DNA of 64,000 bases from NCBI GenBank assembly GCA_030704615.1, contig CM060734.1, positions 56,624,042-56,688,041 on the forward strand, in the 5' to 3' direction. The DNA is from Takakia lepidozioides. Its lineage: Eukaryota; Streptophyta; Takakiopsida; Takakiales; Takakiaceae. The position numbers and the translations under genes were made by a program. The notes under the pieces were generated by a model, which saw only the letters and a list, made by a program, of their open reading frames with translations, did no database searches and had not been told where the DNA came from. The first letter of the stretch is position 1. Each line of letters opens with the position of its first letter. This document shows, piece by piece, positions 1 through 12,277 of the stretch.

Positions 1-3000
1 GGAATGTGGCCCCACCGGCTAGCGGGGTCGCATTCTTGTTGAAGTCTACCTGGAAGCAGTTGTTCAAAGAAAAAATATCAGTGTTCTATGGGTATATTGA
101 ATACTCCACATCATGCCCCAGTGATCCAGGATGAATTTCTAAATGCAAAACCCAGTAGCTTGAACTCTAGGAGTAGTAGGTTCACTCCGGAGGATAGCCA
201 AACTTGAGGTCTTACCTCTAGGAGTGCAGACCCACACTCATCACAGTGTTCTTGAGAAACCGCAATACGGTGTGCGTTGTGGGGGAGGTAGACAAGACAA
301 CTGCACTTGTTACAGTCAAGCCTCCACTTGGGAGCGCTTACAGGGTCCAGCACAAGGGTACCATCACACTCAGGACATGCACACACCCCTTGTTGGATCA
401 TTGAGTGGCGACAAGTGGGGTGGGGACATAAAGTGCACGGCATGCCCCCGCCCCCCTTGCCTCCCCCCTTTGCTCCATCCTTCCCGAATCCCATACCACC
501 AAAGAGGATCGCCGCTCCCTCAAACGGGGGATGGTTGTAGCAGTAAGGGCATAATGGGTACGACTTCCCATCAGGGCCCGCGAGCGAGAATAGGACAAGT
601 TCAAAGTTGTCGAGTGGACAGGTGAGCTCCTTGTAAAGCTGCCAAGTTAGGTAGACAAGTTGTTCAGTATGGTTATGCATTAGTGGAGATGGATGATTGA
701 CTTAATTTTAGTTACAAAGGAAGTAACTGAATCTGATTGGGGCCGAGTTGGACATGTGCATACCCTGCCCTATCCCACAGCATCAGACCTTCTTGAGCCT
801 GTGCACCAAAGCCTAAACACAGAAAAGCAACACACCTCGTGCCATGGGTTTTCTTCATAAGTAACTTCTGGTTCATGGATGGACCAATGCTGTGTTGTGG
901 CATTTGATCCATGGACACTGAGACAAAATAAACAACATGTCGAGACGGTGGAACTGATAATTTTGTCCACCAGTGACCCAACCATTCCGAAGTTTTCCCG
1001 AATTTCGTCCAGAAATACTGCTATGGCAAGTCTCCAAGTATGCTCTATATTTGTGCAGTGCTAGACCAAACATCATGCAATGACAGCCCATCAATATACA
1101 CTGAACCCTATAGCCTAATTGCCATTGGCTGTGCGCAAAAGCTATGATGGGAGGAAGACCCCACTGCACAGGGACAGGACCTTCTGCCACGTCATGATGA
1201 GTATCTATGGTGATAAACCTCACAACCGGCTTCTCAAGGTTTAGTATCCTGCAGGTGAGAGCTACATGGTAGCCGATCATCACCAGGAAAATAATGAGTA
1301 TATCTATTAAGAAATAGTGTCTGCATCCATGAGTGTGAGGGTGAGATGTCTATGGACTTCAGCAGCCCGTAAGGATAGAGTACCTTGATGGAGCCATTCT
1401 GTGGGAGGGCATGAACCTCTTCACATGAAGAGCAGTAAAGACGTGAGGGCCGCATGGCGATGTATTTCATGTAGCGAGCACACTTCCCACACTTGCTTAA
1501 CGGTTTTCCTGACTCAGCCAATGGGGAGAACTGGGCTTCAAACAAGGCATCCATCCGCTCTATCTGCCCACATATACAGGAACATTGCTTTCAATGCAAC
1601 CTGAGGTGCAGAATTCCATCTGACAGTACAATAAAAGAGAAATACTCGTTAACTTCTCAACAAATTCTCTCTGCCTTCCTCTCTGTCCCCCTACCCTTGT
1701 CCATAGTCCACAGTCTAGGGCAGCAGAGAGTATAGCCTGAGAAGTCTCATCCTCCCTCTTCCCTTAGATCCTAAAATACCTCCAGAGAGTTGGCAGGTCC
1801 CCCACCTACAGCAGAGAGAAATGCAGGAGAGAAGTAGCAGGCTGAGTAGCACAGGTTACTGTAGGGGCAAACTAGACTTGCCTGACCAACAAAGTAGGAA
1901 AATTTGGCTGAGAACTCTTGCAAGGCATGACGCACTACACGGGCATAGTCCACCTGGCCCTTGCCAATAAGTGTTATTTGCTGCTCAATGAACCGACGTA
2001 TGTCAGGCAGACAAAGGTCGACATCAATTGTCTGGTAACCCCGGACCAGCGTGATTCCCAAGGCTGTCGGCACTACCCGCCTCCCTGATTGTACCTGTGT
2101 TTAGAGCAAGGTTTCCTTTAAACATCCCAGTGATATGAAACACAGGTAACAAATGCTCATTGAAAGATATAGATTCTGTTAGAACACATCGGAGAAAGAA
2201 AAAGGTGGAATGTGGGGAACAACCTGTGCATAATTCCGTTCACAGATGTTGTTGATGTGGACAGGAATCGAGGCATCAGTACCAATGCCATGCTTTTCCA
2301 TCAAAGATATAAGTTCGCTCTCAGTCAGATAGTCTGGGGCTGATGTGCGTCCCTGCCATGGAATACCCTCAATATCTGACTCAATCCAAGCATGACCTGA
2401 AAGGTCCTCGAAAGGAAGGTGATCCCTGCTAAACATCACCTGGATTATGGTACTTGTCTTTCAGAACTTTGGGAGCTCCAGACATGTCTCTTTGAGAAAT
2501 CATCTTTGCCATCCAATGACATCTCGGAACTGATTAACTTCCTCTTTCAAGCCTAATTGTCCTTAGTGTCCAAAAGTGAAGATGAATTACCCACCTGGTA
2601 AAGCTCCACCTCTCTCAGGGGAATTGCATCGCCCACAGTAAAGGCTGGCAAGCTCTCATCTCCAACTGCAAGCCATGGCATCACTGCAGTGAAACCAGGA
2701 GACGTGACTGCTCGGCCAGTAGCATAAAACTTTTCTCCTCCTGCTACAAAGGTGACCTTTGTCCTGTGCCCACATGTATGCAGTAAACAGTGAGAAGCAT
2801 ATTTGAGACAGATTCCCTCATTTGGTGGATTGTTTCCACAAATAGGTCAGGATTAGGTTTTGAATCTATTTTTTGATTCTCTGCAGAACTTGCTGTTCAC
2901 AATTATAAAATTACATTTTCGAAAAGAATATTGAAGGAATATCCTTGATTCATACCCACATAAGTGAATTCTTTGAATGCTATTAATACATTCCATTTTT

Positions 3001-6000
3001 TAGGGAGTGCGTTAAGATTTTGTTCGATTATACATTCTATGTATTGTCCGGTTAGTGTCTAGGTAGCGGTGCTAACTCCGGTGGGTTTGCTCGCTGTTCA
3101 CTGCTCACAGTCTAGCATTCCCTGGCTGTAAGCACTCTTACAAGTTCATCTAACATCACGAGTATGATCACCACCTTCCAAACAAAGAGGAGACCCCATA
3201 ATCTGTGCACTGATTCTAACATGTAACAGCAATAGCACTTTCAGATCTCACCTTTTGTACTTGCAATCAGGGCTCACGCTACCAAGGAAATGGCGGGTTA
3301 CATACTCAAACAGTCTCCATGTGTCACCACCTCCCAGCTCTGCTTCTGTGGCTGACTGCATTGGGGTGATAGGAGGGTGGTCCCCCACATCAACTCCAGA
3401 CTTTGGAGGGTGAGGACCCATGGACATTAATGAAGCAGCATAGTCACCCCATATTGGATGGTTGCGATGCAAGGATAGAGCTCCCCACAGGTCAAAGCTG
3501 CCTGGGTATGCAGTGCTCTCGGTCCGCGGATAACTGCACATGTCTTTAGATCTCAGGAAAAGAGGAGGAAAATAACTACGTCCACAAGAGGCTATGAGAC
3601 ACAGTAGGACTAGAGAAAACAAAAAGAACTTGCTCAGGTAGATTAGTTGCTAAGCACTTTGGACCTCATAACTGAAGGCTCTGCCACCAATAAGAAAGGT
3701 AAGAAGATAAGTATGTCCACAGGAAGCCCAAAGGGATTCATGGAGAAAGAAAGAGAATGTACTCCTGAGACTTTGTTTGCCGTAGCCTTGTGGCCACAGA
3801 CCCCGCACCCAGTTCGGATGGAAACTTAAGAAATAGGCACTACCTTTGTGAGGGGCTCACTCCAGTAGTGTGACTTATCTTGATATAAACCAGGCTTTCC
3901 AGATATTTTCTACAAAGCCCTTGACACAAGCATAAATCTGCTGTGTGTGAGCAGCCCAAATATTACACCCCAACAGGACCAGGGCTTTAGGCTCAGCCTC
4001 GAGATTTTGAAAGTTGGTGAACAGAGGTGCAGGAACCACGTTCTTGATGTTCCTGAAGAGGGTCACTCTCTGGTGAGAACACTGGACAATGTATCAGAAA
4101 ATGGCTCCCTGCCCTGAGTTTATATATCAGTCTCGTGCCGAGGGTAGGTAGGCCCTTCAGATCATCCTTAACCATGTCACAGAATGTACTCTCATAAGAT
4201 GTTGTTTGCCGTAGCCTTGTGGCCATTGACCCGGCCCCCAGTTTGAGTGGAACACAAAGGGACAGAAACTACCTTTGTCAGGGGCTGACGCCGGTAGTAT
4301 CACTTACTGTGGAACAGACAATTGCCCCAAGTTTTCCAGATATCCTCCAGAAATCCCTTTAACACAAGCATCAATCTGCTGTGTGTGATTTGCCCAATAA
4401 ATAGGCCCCAAAACGGCCTGGGATTTTGGCTCAGCCTCAAGATTTCAAAGTTGGTAAACAGAGGTACAGGAACAAATCCCTTGATGGATTTGAAGTGGAC
4501 GTCTCTCTGGTGAGAGTACCCAGGACAATGAATCAGAAAGTGAATATTGTCTTCAGATTGCCTACACAACGGGCATTTGCAATCCCCATTTCCTCCCTAA
4601 CCATGTCACAGAGATTGTACTCATAAGACATTGTTTGCCGTAGCCTTGTGTTTGCCATAACCATGTCACAGAGAGAGAGAGAGAGAGAGAGTCAGGGAGA
4701 AAGCAAGAAAGGAGCTTTGGAAGGACATAATGTAAGCAAATTTTGTAGATGGAGACAACAGTGCACCAGAAGGAGCCGATAGCTGCCACTAACATCTTAA
4801 ACATTGCAGACCTCAAAGGTCAGGGCAGTATACAGTCCAAGAACAAACTGAAAGTTGTCGGCAGAGTTTGATAACTGCAAAGACAATGATACAGTAGTGT
4901 TTCAGGCTAGCATATACCTTATGTAGCCTTGAATGTAAAGACGCTCTGCAATTTGCATAGCGTGATGGGGCCCCACACCTAGTGCGCTTGATGCCACCTG
5001 CATCCACAATCCAAACTTAAGAACCATGTCTGGCCTCTCTCACTCTCTGTTTTTGGCGAAGGAAAGGTGGCTGATCTCAGATCCTACTAAAACCCTTGTG
5101 ACTTTGAGCCCTAAGTGGATGACACAGCCAATGTTCACTGGGAAGGTCATCAGTCGAATTCTCTAAATGTCAATTGCATATAACCAGATTCATTGTTCAC
5201 TTTTCCTCCATACTTTGAATGTGATATGTACATACTGTTCTCCTGTCTTTTCTACTTTCCTTGTAGAACAATCAAGAACTCAGGTCTAACCCACAAATAC
5301 TTGAGTAGAAACAACCTTAGAAAACTAACCGTCCACTCTACTCCACTCCACTCCACTCCACTCCACTTTCATTGTAAATCTATGAAACCTTAAGCATGTC
5401 AACAGTGTTGAGACCGCTTGGGCGGCCCTTGCGCTCCTCCTTTATATGCACATCAGTAACCTGCACCGACTTTGCATCTGCTACCATCTTTTGAAACATG
5501 GCTGCCACCTGTTACACCCCCAAAACCCTCATGGTCAACAGAAGCCTCTCTTACTTGGCGAGGATATTTTCAAACATATTATAACCTCTCCACCAACGCT
5601 ATTGAGCTCAAAACCACTCCTCAGAACTGTAGGGTGTCTGGCACCAGCTAAGTGAAGGTCAATCTTAAAAGAGACACCATTGGGTGTCAAATAAGGCCTA
5701 AAAACAAACAAAACAAGGAGGAACTGTATCTAGCGGGTCTACAGCAACACCTGTTGCTATGGAAGCGCAACAAAGTCTGTGAGCACTGCAGACAAGATAC
5801 AATTAAGAACATTTGCAAATTGATTTCATAGGAAGGAGCTTGCCTCACGATCAAAAAGACGGGTGCGCTCCCATTCCAACAGCAGCTCATGCCCACCCTT
5901 ACTAATGTGTGGTCGCACAATCCAGAAAGGCTCTGGAATAAATGTGGTGATCCGAAGATGGCGCTCCACACAGAATCCAAGAGTCGGGGTTTGACAAGGC

Positions 6001-9000
6001 CCATATCTATGGAATGCGGAAAAAGAGAAATCAAGCAAGCATTTGGTCATGTACTTTTTTCCTTTGACTTTCATGATAGCACATTAACTCTCAATTGTCA
6101 AGTCCCATCTCCTGACCTCTGCAAATATCCCATAAAATGTTCAGCAATCTGTGATCGTATCAAACCTGAAGAGGCTACGGAAAGAGAGAAAAGGAAACTT
6201 TAAAATGTTATGGGGGCCCTGAGGGTACATGGAAAAAGTGGAAGAACAAGAAAACCTCTGAAGTATCACAACCACAGGAAAGAGAGACAAGACGATAGTG
6301 CCTTATTAGAGGGAGAGATTGTACTCATAAGACGTTGTTTGCTGTAGCCTTGTGGCCATTGACCCCGCGCCCAGTTTGAGCGGGAACAAAAGGGACAGAA
6401 CCTACCTCTGTCAGGGGCTGACATTGGTAGTGTGACTTACCATCATATATAGAATTAATCCGGGTTTTCCAGATATCCTCTAGAAAATTAGAGAGAGAGA
6501 GAGAGAGAGATAGAAACTTAAAATTTGAGAAAAGCAGGCAAGGAGGGCTGGGGGTTGCATAACTAAATGACAAATGAACAAAAAGACGTACGAGATAACA
6601 CTGGAGTCAAGGTTGCCGTATTTGCCTTGGAAGTAACGAGTCTGGAAGCGTGTAAACGCCACGCCAACTTTCAGATCTATTTCTTGCCGGGCATCTACTG
6701 CCAATGCCTCATTCTTGTTGGGCTCCTCCAGGCTGCTCATGGCACTCTGAATATCCTTCTCACTAATGGCTGAAAACCGTGCTCGGAACACTTGCTGCCC
6801 TGCTCCCTTCCTCATCACCGGCACTGCACTCTCCATCACTGCACTTCAATGGAGGGGGGCATTTCAGACTTGTTGAAGGTAAGTGTTTCCATGGAGCTCT
6901 AAGGTTCTACAGTGGTGTTCACTGGTTACAAAGCAACTAGTAGCAAAATATATACTCTTTGACTAATTTGTAGTTCCAACTTCTTGGGGGTACAGGGTGC
7001 TGAAACGAGATCAGCACAGGATGTACACATAAGACTTTGTTTGTCGTGGCCTTGTGGCCATAGACTCCACGCCCAGTTTGGGCGGAACAAAAGGGACCAG
7101 AAACTACCTTTGTAAGGGGCTCACTCCGGTAGTATGACTTACCTGGATACAAACAATTAGTTCGGGCTTTCCAGATATCCTCTAGGAAGCCCTTCACACA
7201 AGCATCAATCTGCTGTGTGTGAGCAGCCCAAAAGTTAGACTCCGACAGGGCCAGGGCTTTAGGGGCTCACTCCGGTAGTATGACTTACCTTGATACAAAC
7301 AATTAGTTCGGGCTTTCCAGATATCCTCTAGGAAGCCCTTCACACAAGCATCAATCTGCTGTGTGTGAGCAGCCCAAAAGTTAGACTCCGACAGGGCCAG
7401 GGCTTTAGGCTCAGCCTCAAGATTTTGGAAGTTGGTGAACAGACGTGCCAAGACATTGTCCTGAAGAGGGTCACTCTCTGGTGAGAATATCCCGGACACT
7501 GTATCAGAAAATGGATATTGTCGTCAGGTTGCCCACACATCGGGCGATTACAATCTCCTCTTCCTCTCTGCATCTGTTTATTGTTCAAGGGTAGGGTCCC
7601 GCCCTCAGTTTAAATTTCAGTCTAGTGCCAAGGGTAGGTAGGCCCTTGAGATCATCCTTAAGGTCCTTGCCCATGTCACGGACTGGAAACAAGTTCAGGG
7701 GAGTTTTATTCCTAACTTCATTTTCATCGGACAGTCTTTGGGCATGAGTTTGGACACAACCCCCTCCAGGTCAGCTTCATCCAGTAGGGTCAATTCATCA
7801 GGACTGATATTCAGATACTTGAAAATCTCATCCACCTTTTTCCGCCAAGACTTGGCCTGTTTAACAGGACTGTCTTGCTTCCAAGAAGTAGATTCGATTA
7901 TCTTAGGGTATCTGGTATTAGCCGTGCGATTCAACTGACCCCACCATGAATTCATCATGTCGAGAGCTTAAGGGAGGTATGCCAGACACACCCCGAACAG
8001 CCACATTAGCTGTTCTAGAACAAGCCGACATGCTTTCTTTGAGCACTGCGGCCTGAATGGATTCTAGGGATTTAGCATAGTCGGAGTTGTAAACCCACAC
8101 AACCGCTGCGTGCTCCTTATAACATTACAGGGATCAGCACAGGGTGAGTGTAATGCAAAGATTCAGCCAAGAATTCAGACCCAAGGAGAGGCCCAGTCTC
8201 AAGCCTGTCAAAGATTAGCGAATGTACTCATAAGACGTTGCTTGCCTACGCCTTGTGGCCATAGACTCCACGCCCAAACAAAAGGGAACAGACACTACCT
8301 TTGTGAGGGGGTCACTAGAGAGAGAGGAAAAGAGGAGTGAAGAACTGCACCAACGGTGTACAATTTTCCTGAAAGTATAACTCAGCTTGAAAACTGTCCA
8401 GAGTTAGCTAAAAACCCTACCAAAGTACCTTCAAAGCAAATATTTTCGCCTTCACGATCACAGTCCAGCCATAGCACCAAATAGTCACATCCACGTGCTT
8501 CTTGTTGCAGATGCTTACACACATGGGCCTGCTTTCATGCCAGTGTTCCATATGTTAAGAGGAAGCAAGCATTCACTCATTATTTCCCAAACGTCAATTA
8601 CATTGGGAAGCCAAGTCTGCTGCTGGCATCCAATTCATTAACTCCATCTCATCTAGCCTTTCTTTAGTGATGATAGAACTGATGACACATGGCTTGAAGC
8701 AAATGGTATCCCGTGATTAATCACAGGATTGAATGGTTGTATCTTTTCCAGCCAAGATTCACTACAAATATTACACAGAGAAATGTGAACAGCAGATTCA
8801 AACAATAACGGGTAACCGTAGTGCCAAACTTATCTACCTATCTATCTGGAAATTCCTTATTTGACAAGTGACTTCATGGGCTGCAGTGACTCTTCTACTT
8901 TGAAACAAGAAAAGCCGATGTTACAGTAAAAATGATACAAATCCAGTGGCCCATACCTTGGGGTTCGCCTCAGATTTGATAGTGGGTGCATCAAAGAGCT

Positions 9001-11126
9001 CAAAGGGGTCGGTGGTGTCCCAGCTCTGGTACTTAGGAGGAAAATCAATACTGTCATGGAGGCAGCAAACAAAAATCACATGTGCTCTGACTTAAAACAT
9101 GGTGAGGCATAAATACTGTAAGACTTAAATATCATGCAAATATCAGAATCAAATAGGAGAAAGGGAGATGGAGATGACCTGTTGCACACTAACAACGATT
9201 AGTTGCTATGGTAGAATAGTAGAGCAGCAACCAACGAGTTGTTTGTGTCTGCCTCCCTAATCACTTGGTGCATGAAAGGACCCTAAAGTAGACATACACC
9301 CTCACTTAGGAGCTCAAAGGTAATGTGACCAATGCTGGCAACCTGGAGAGGGTTACGTCTGTACAATGAAGGATGGTAACAACCTGAGTGCAGAAGATCC
9401 TTTACGAAGTAGTCTACACATTGAGTCATCTCTAATGCTCCTTGGAACTATTATTCTATACAAAGCCATCAGTGTTCAGGTCATGTGATACCCAAGCCCA
9501 AAACCTGGGGTGTTCAAGGCATGTGCAAAATGAAGCTCATGACTGCAAGGGTGGCACTCCAATGGAGGCCACCAGCAGCTCAAACAAAGAGTTTGAATAC
9601 CCTAAGAATCTGAGAATTGGAGTCTGACAGTTCTCTACTTCCCAAGGTCATTATTACAAAAGAGATCGCATAAAGAGCTCGTTCCCTTGATAACTCACAG
9701 TTTGCAAGCAGCTTGCAATCAAGGTCTGCTTGGAAGAACTGCCATGCAGGGCATTTAGGGAGGGAATGATCCTGAAGTGAAGGAAAATGGTTTTAAACAT
9801 AGCTCTGAGGTTTGAAGTCCAGAGAAGCGGTAGGCACCTCAGAACATGCCCAATAACTGAAGTGACTTTGTAGCGCACAGCAACCCCTCTGAAGGTCCCA
9901 TCGAACTCATGCACCTCCAAGTATGATCTCCTGGAATTCATCTGTTTCCATCTCCTTGTCAGGCAGACATTTAATCACACAATGTGAGGGTTGAAATCTG
10001 CCGATTTAAGAGCTGGAGTTAAATTTACACTTAGCATCAAATTGAATCAGAGAGTTGTCTTCAACTTTGATTCATATAGACTTTTGCAAATTCAGCCAAA
10101 ACAGAAGCCTTCCAAAATAAAATTGATTCCATAGCAATGACATGATTTTAGTAATCACCCCACATGTCGAGTGTTTGCTCCTATGTGCTCTCTGCAGTGT
10201 GTTGTATGGGAGAGATCAACTCTTGTAGCTGTCTTGCTTTTATAATCTACTCTTTGACATGGTAATGAACGACCATGCTTGGACGTACATGTAGAGGCTA
10301 CAAAGTTGAAAGGTTAAGGTCTTTCGAAATCAGGGTTTAGGGGTTAGCTCTTTAGCTCTTCGTCCAGAGCATGGCAATCTCCCTTCATGTGATTTGACCA
10401 CATTACTCCGTCATGAAAAAATACTGCAAGACCCTTATCAAGCTTCAAACAAAATGCGACAGCCCTTGACTCTAATAATCTCTGCAGATATCACCCCTCA
10501 TTGCATTTCGGTCACCGCGTCAATAGAGGTGGTCCCAAATGCATTCAACTGCGTGCAAGAATGGGGAGGATAAAAAGGTTTAGAGGAAAGCTACACGTCC
10601 AGCCGAAAGGATCGATGCAATTGATGATCCAATGCTCGGCTTCTCAGCCACCTAGATTCCAAAAACACACAGAGAATTAGGTGTTTGGTACTCAATCGCG
10701 TCCAAGTCACCAACTGACTTGCACGACATTATAAACTGACCAATGTTTATTGCAAACATGTCTAGGTTGAAGGTAGTCCGTTCCTCGGAAATCGTACTGC
10801 ATCTCAGGAGTCAGTAGCAGGTTTTGAAATGTTATGTGGAACTATCGTGTCTCAATCTACTTGTCACTCCTCTGTAAGATGCAATCCTTTTCCGAATGCG
10901 GAAAGACTAACTTCAACCCATTCTTTTCTCTTTAAACAAACGAAGGGGAGGAAGAACATATTTCTAAGAGAACAAGGGACCTTAAACGAACCACATGTCA
11001 GTCACCAATATGAACATTTGAGTAACCTGAGAAGATTAAGTTAGGAGACTATGAAGTTTCAATTGATGCTGTCCACAGAGTAAGATCTCGTAGAGAAAAA
11101 GATACCATTAAGACGGAGGGCGCCAT
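1..11126 (-). CDS. TOP3B: DNA topoisomerase III-beta (type IA), 3' end outside the window
   Basis: Type IA topoisomerase that passes strands through a transient phosphotyrosyl break. I joined 16 exons, all in frame with AG acceptors: 11126-11106, 10651-10595, 9941-9838, 9050-8957, 8528-8429, 6838-6592, 6006-5844, 5508-5389, 4997-4918, 3533-3252, 2763-2595, 2352-2224, 2094-1882, 1563-1384, 638-216 and 49-1, the last running off the edge. About 810 residues are visible. The Toprim domain starts with VAEKPS near residue 8 and has the DxDxE triad in LDCDREGE (114-120). The catalytic tyrosine is Tyr330 in [11 protein letters not shown] (codon 3532-3530). The C-terminal zinc region has many CxxC pairs (CGKC, CSSC, CPYC, CTLC, CPEC, CNKC, CDEC) and a Gly/Lys-rich linker, as in plant and animal TOP3B. 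Introns 7 and 13 start with GC. Start chosen: MAPSVLM, exon 1, seven residues. No nonsense or frameshift seen; the gene looks functional. Confidence 0.95.
3757..4664 (-). mobile_element. Chain of three 5'-truncated LINE 3'-end fragments in TOP3B intron 9
   Basis: Three head-to-tail pieces of one LINE family (about 3757-4185, 4186-4610, 4611-4664), each starting on its 3' side with the family terminus TGTACTC(C/T)..AAGA. The middle piece encodes the end of a LINE reverse transcriptase ORF, including the zinc-knuckle-like motif [10 protein letters not shown] and the C-terminal motif GFLEDIWKT. All are broken by frameshifts. AACCATGTCACAGA recurs at the upstream end of each piece (near 4171, 4597 and 4661), so they were joined serially or by template switching. 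Same strand as TOP3B, within its intron. Confidence 0.8.
4670..4692. repeat. (GA)n microsatellite
   Basis: A run of GA dinucleotides directly next to the LINE fragment chain in TOP3B intron 9. Low-complexity DNA with no other content. Confidence 0.85.
5332..5368. repeat. (CCACT)n pentanucleotide microsatellite
   Basis: Roughly seven copies of a CCACT/TCCAC unit, about 20 bases downstream (in gene sense) of the exon 8 donor of TOP3B. Probably polymorphic in length. Confidence 0.85.
6318..6488 (-). mobile_element. Short 5'-truncated LINE fragment in TOP3B intron 6
   Basis: About 170 bases of the same LINE family's 3' end, from the terminal TTGTACTCATAAGACGTTG to the FLEDIWKTR-coding stretch. 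It is truncated at a GA-rich run that may be part of the target site. No coding potential remains. Confidence 0.8.
7021..8131 (-). mobile_element. 5'-truncated LINE insertion in TOP3B intron 5, with target-site duplication
   Basis: A roughly 1.1-kb copy of the LINE 3' region, lying between two copies of GATCAGCACAGG (7009-7020 and 8132-8143), the expected target-site duplication of target-primed reverse transcription. It encodes degenerate reverse-transcriptase C-terminal sequence ([20 protein letters not shown], a CxxC..H..C knuckle, [10 protein letters not shown]). A 145-bp piece is tandemly duplicated (about 7117-7261 and 7262-7408). Frameshifts and stops show it is dead. Sense orientation relative to TOP3B. 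Confidence 0.88.
8226..8322 (-). mobile_element. Small LINE 3'-end fragment
   Basis: Just under 100 bases matching the same LINE terminus (ATGTACTCATAAGACGTTGC and the following stretch), with a small internal deletion. Non-coding relic in TOP3B intron 5. Confidence 0.75.
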
Positions 11127-11364
11127 GTCCGCAAGACACACACTTCGACAGAGCTCAGTGTTCGCACAAACCACATGAAATATATCAGTGAGGATTTCAG
11201 AATGCAGTGACGGCGGCCATAGCTTGGAGGACCAGAGAACGAGCTTAGACACAGAGCGACTGGTCCTGGGAACAGCCCACACCTGCCTTTGTTGAAGCGT
11301 GATTGCCGATGGGTTGAAATAGATCCGGCAGTAAATCAGGACCCAAGGAGATCGGCAGCGTGCC
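11127..11364. promoter_or_regulatory. Divergent intergenic region between TOP3B and the 11365 gene
   Basis: The TOP3B start (minus) and the next plus-strand open frame are only about 240 bases apart, so a shared bidirectional promoter is plausible. I saw no convincing TATA box, and the transcription starts cannot be placed from sequence alone. Confidence 0.35.
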
Positions 11365-12277
11365 TTGTCTCAACCTAGGTTCGATTGGGCGAGACAGTTA
11401 TTGCATAGGAGTAACAGTCATGTCGGCAGAGCTCCGCCCAGTTTGGGTCCTGGAATGGAGAGGGCGAAGGGGAGAAAGAGCCCCAAAAAACAGCACATGG
11501 CGTTGGAGAGGTGGAACAAATTGGAGAAGAGGTTGAGGGAGATCGTGTTGATTGTGGCCCCAAAAAAGTTGGTTGGGAATCAGGGGAAGAATGAAGACAA
11601 GTTCGGTAACCCAAGGCGGGTTCAATCTGGAGAAAAGTCGGTGGAGCTGGAGAGGAAATTGGCCGAGAAATATAGGAGGCTTTTGTCAACAAAGTTTGAG
11701 GCTGAGATGGCCTCCCACATCACAGAATTGACAGCTCAAGAGTACCTGCATTGCGGGTATGGAAATGAGATCGAAAAGTATGATGTTACAAAACCTCCGA
11801 GGGCGATATCGGTTACTGGAAGTGGGTCCATCTCAACGCTTTTCATTTTAGATCTGCCTAACAAGATACCTGAGATCTCTGTCACAGTGTGGAATTGCAT
11901 CACACATATCTGGATTCTTCTTAGCAATCTGAAACTGGCATTAATTCCAATTTCAAGGCAAAGCTCTTACCCTTTCTTGTGAATTTCTGTAAGGTCAACA
12001 GATGTTGCAGCATTTGCAATCTGAAGATGTACTAACATCATTTCTTGCCATGCAGGTACCACAGTTTCGGTCAAGCCAGCGTTTCCAAAGAAAGACTGCT
12101 CTAGAGAGGCAGAATGGGATTGGAGCAAGGTTAACAAATACGGCACAAGGTACAAAGGAGCATACGGTGCCACTACTTTTTGAAACCCAAAGTGCTCCAA
12201 AGGGCAAACCCCAAGTAATTTCAAGCAGAGCAGAGTGGCTCAGAGACTCAGACAGGAAGATTAAATATATGGCATAA
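11365..12277 (+). CDS. Unrecognised basic protein, probably two exons
   Basis: I do not recognise this gene. An open frame from 11365 (alternative ATG at 11497) gives a lysine/arginine-rich N-terminus, then a helical charged stretch containing ERWNKLEKRLREIV and SVELERKLAEKYRRLLSTKF that could form a coiled coil. The frame runs to 11982, but its last third looks like intron. A second likely exon begins after an AG near 12054 and reads to a stop at 12275-12277. The exact splice junction is unresolved: the obvious GTATGG donor after LHCG (about 11756) leads to a different frame in exon 2 from the longest one. It is divergent from TOP3B. It could also be non-coding. Confidence 0.35.
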
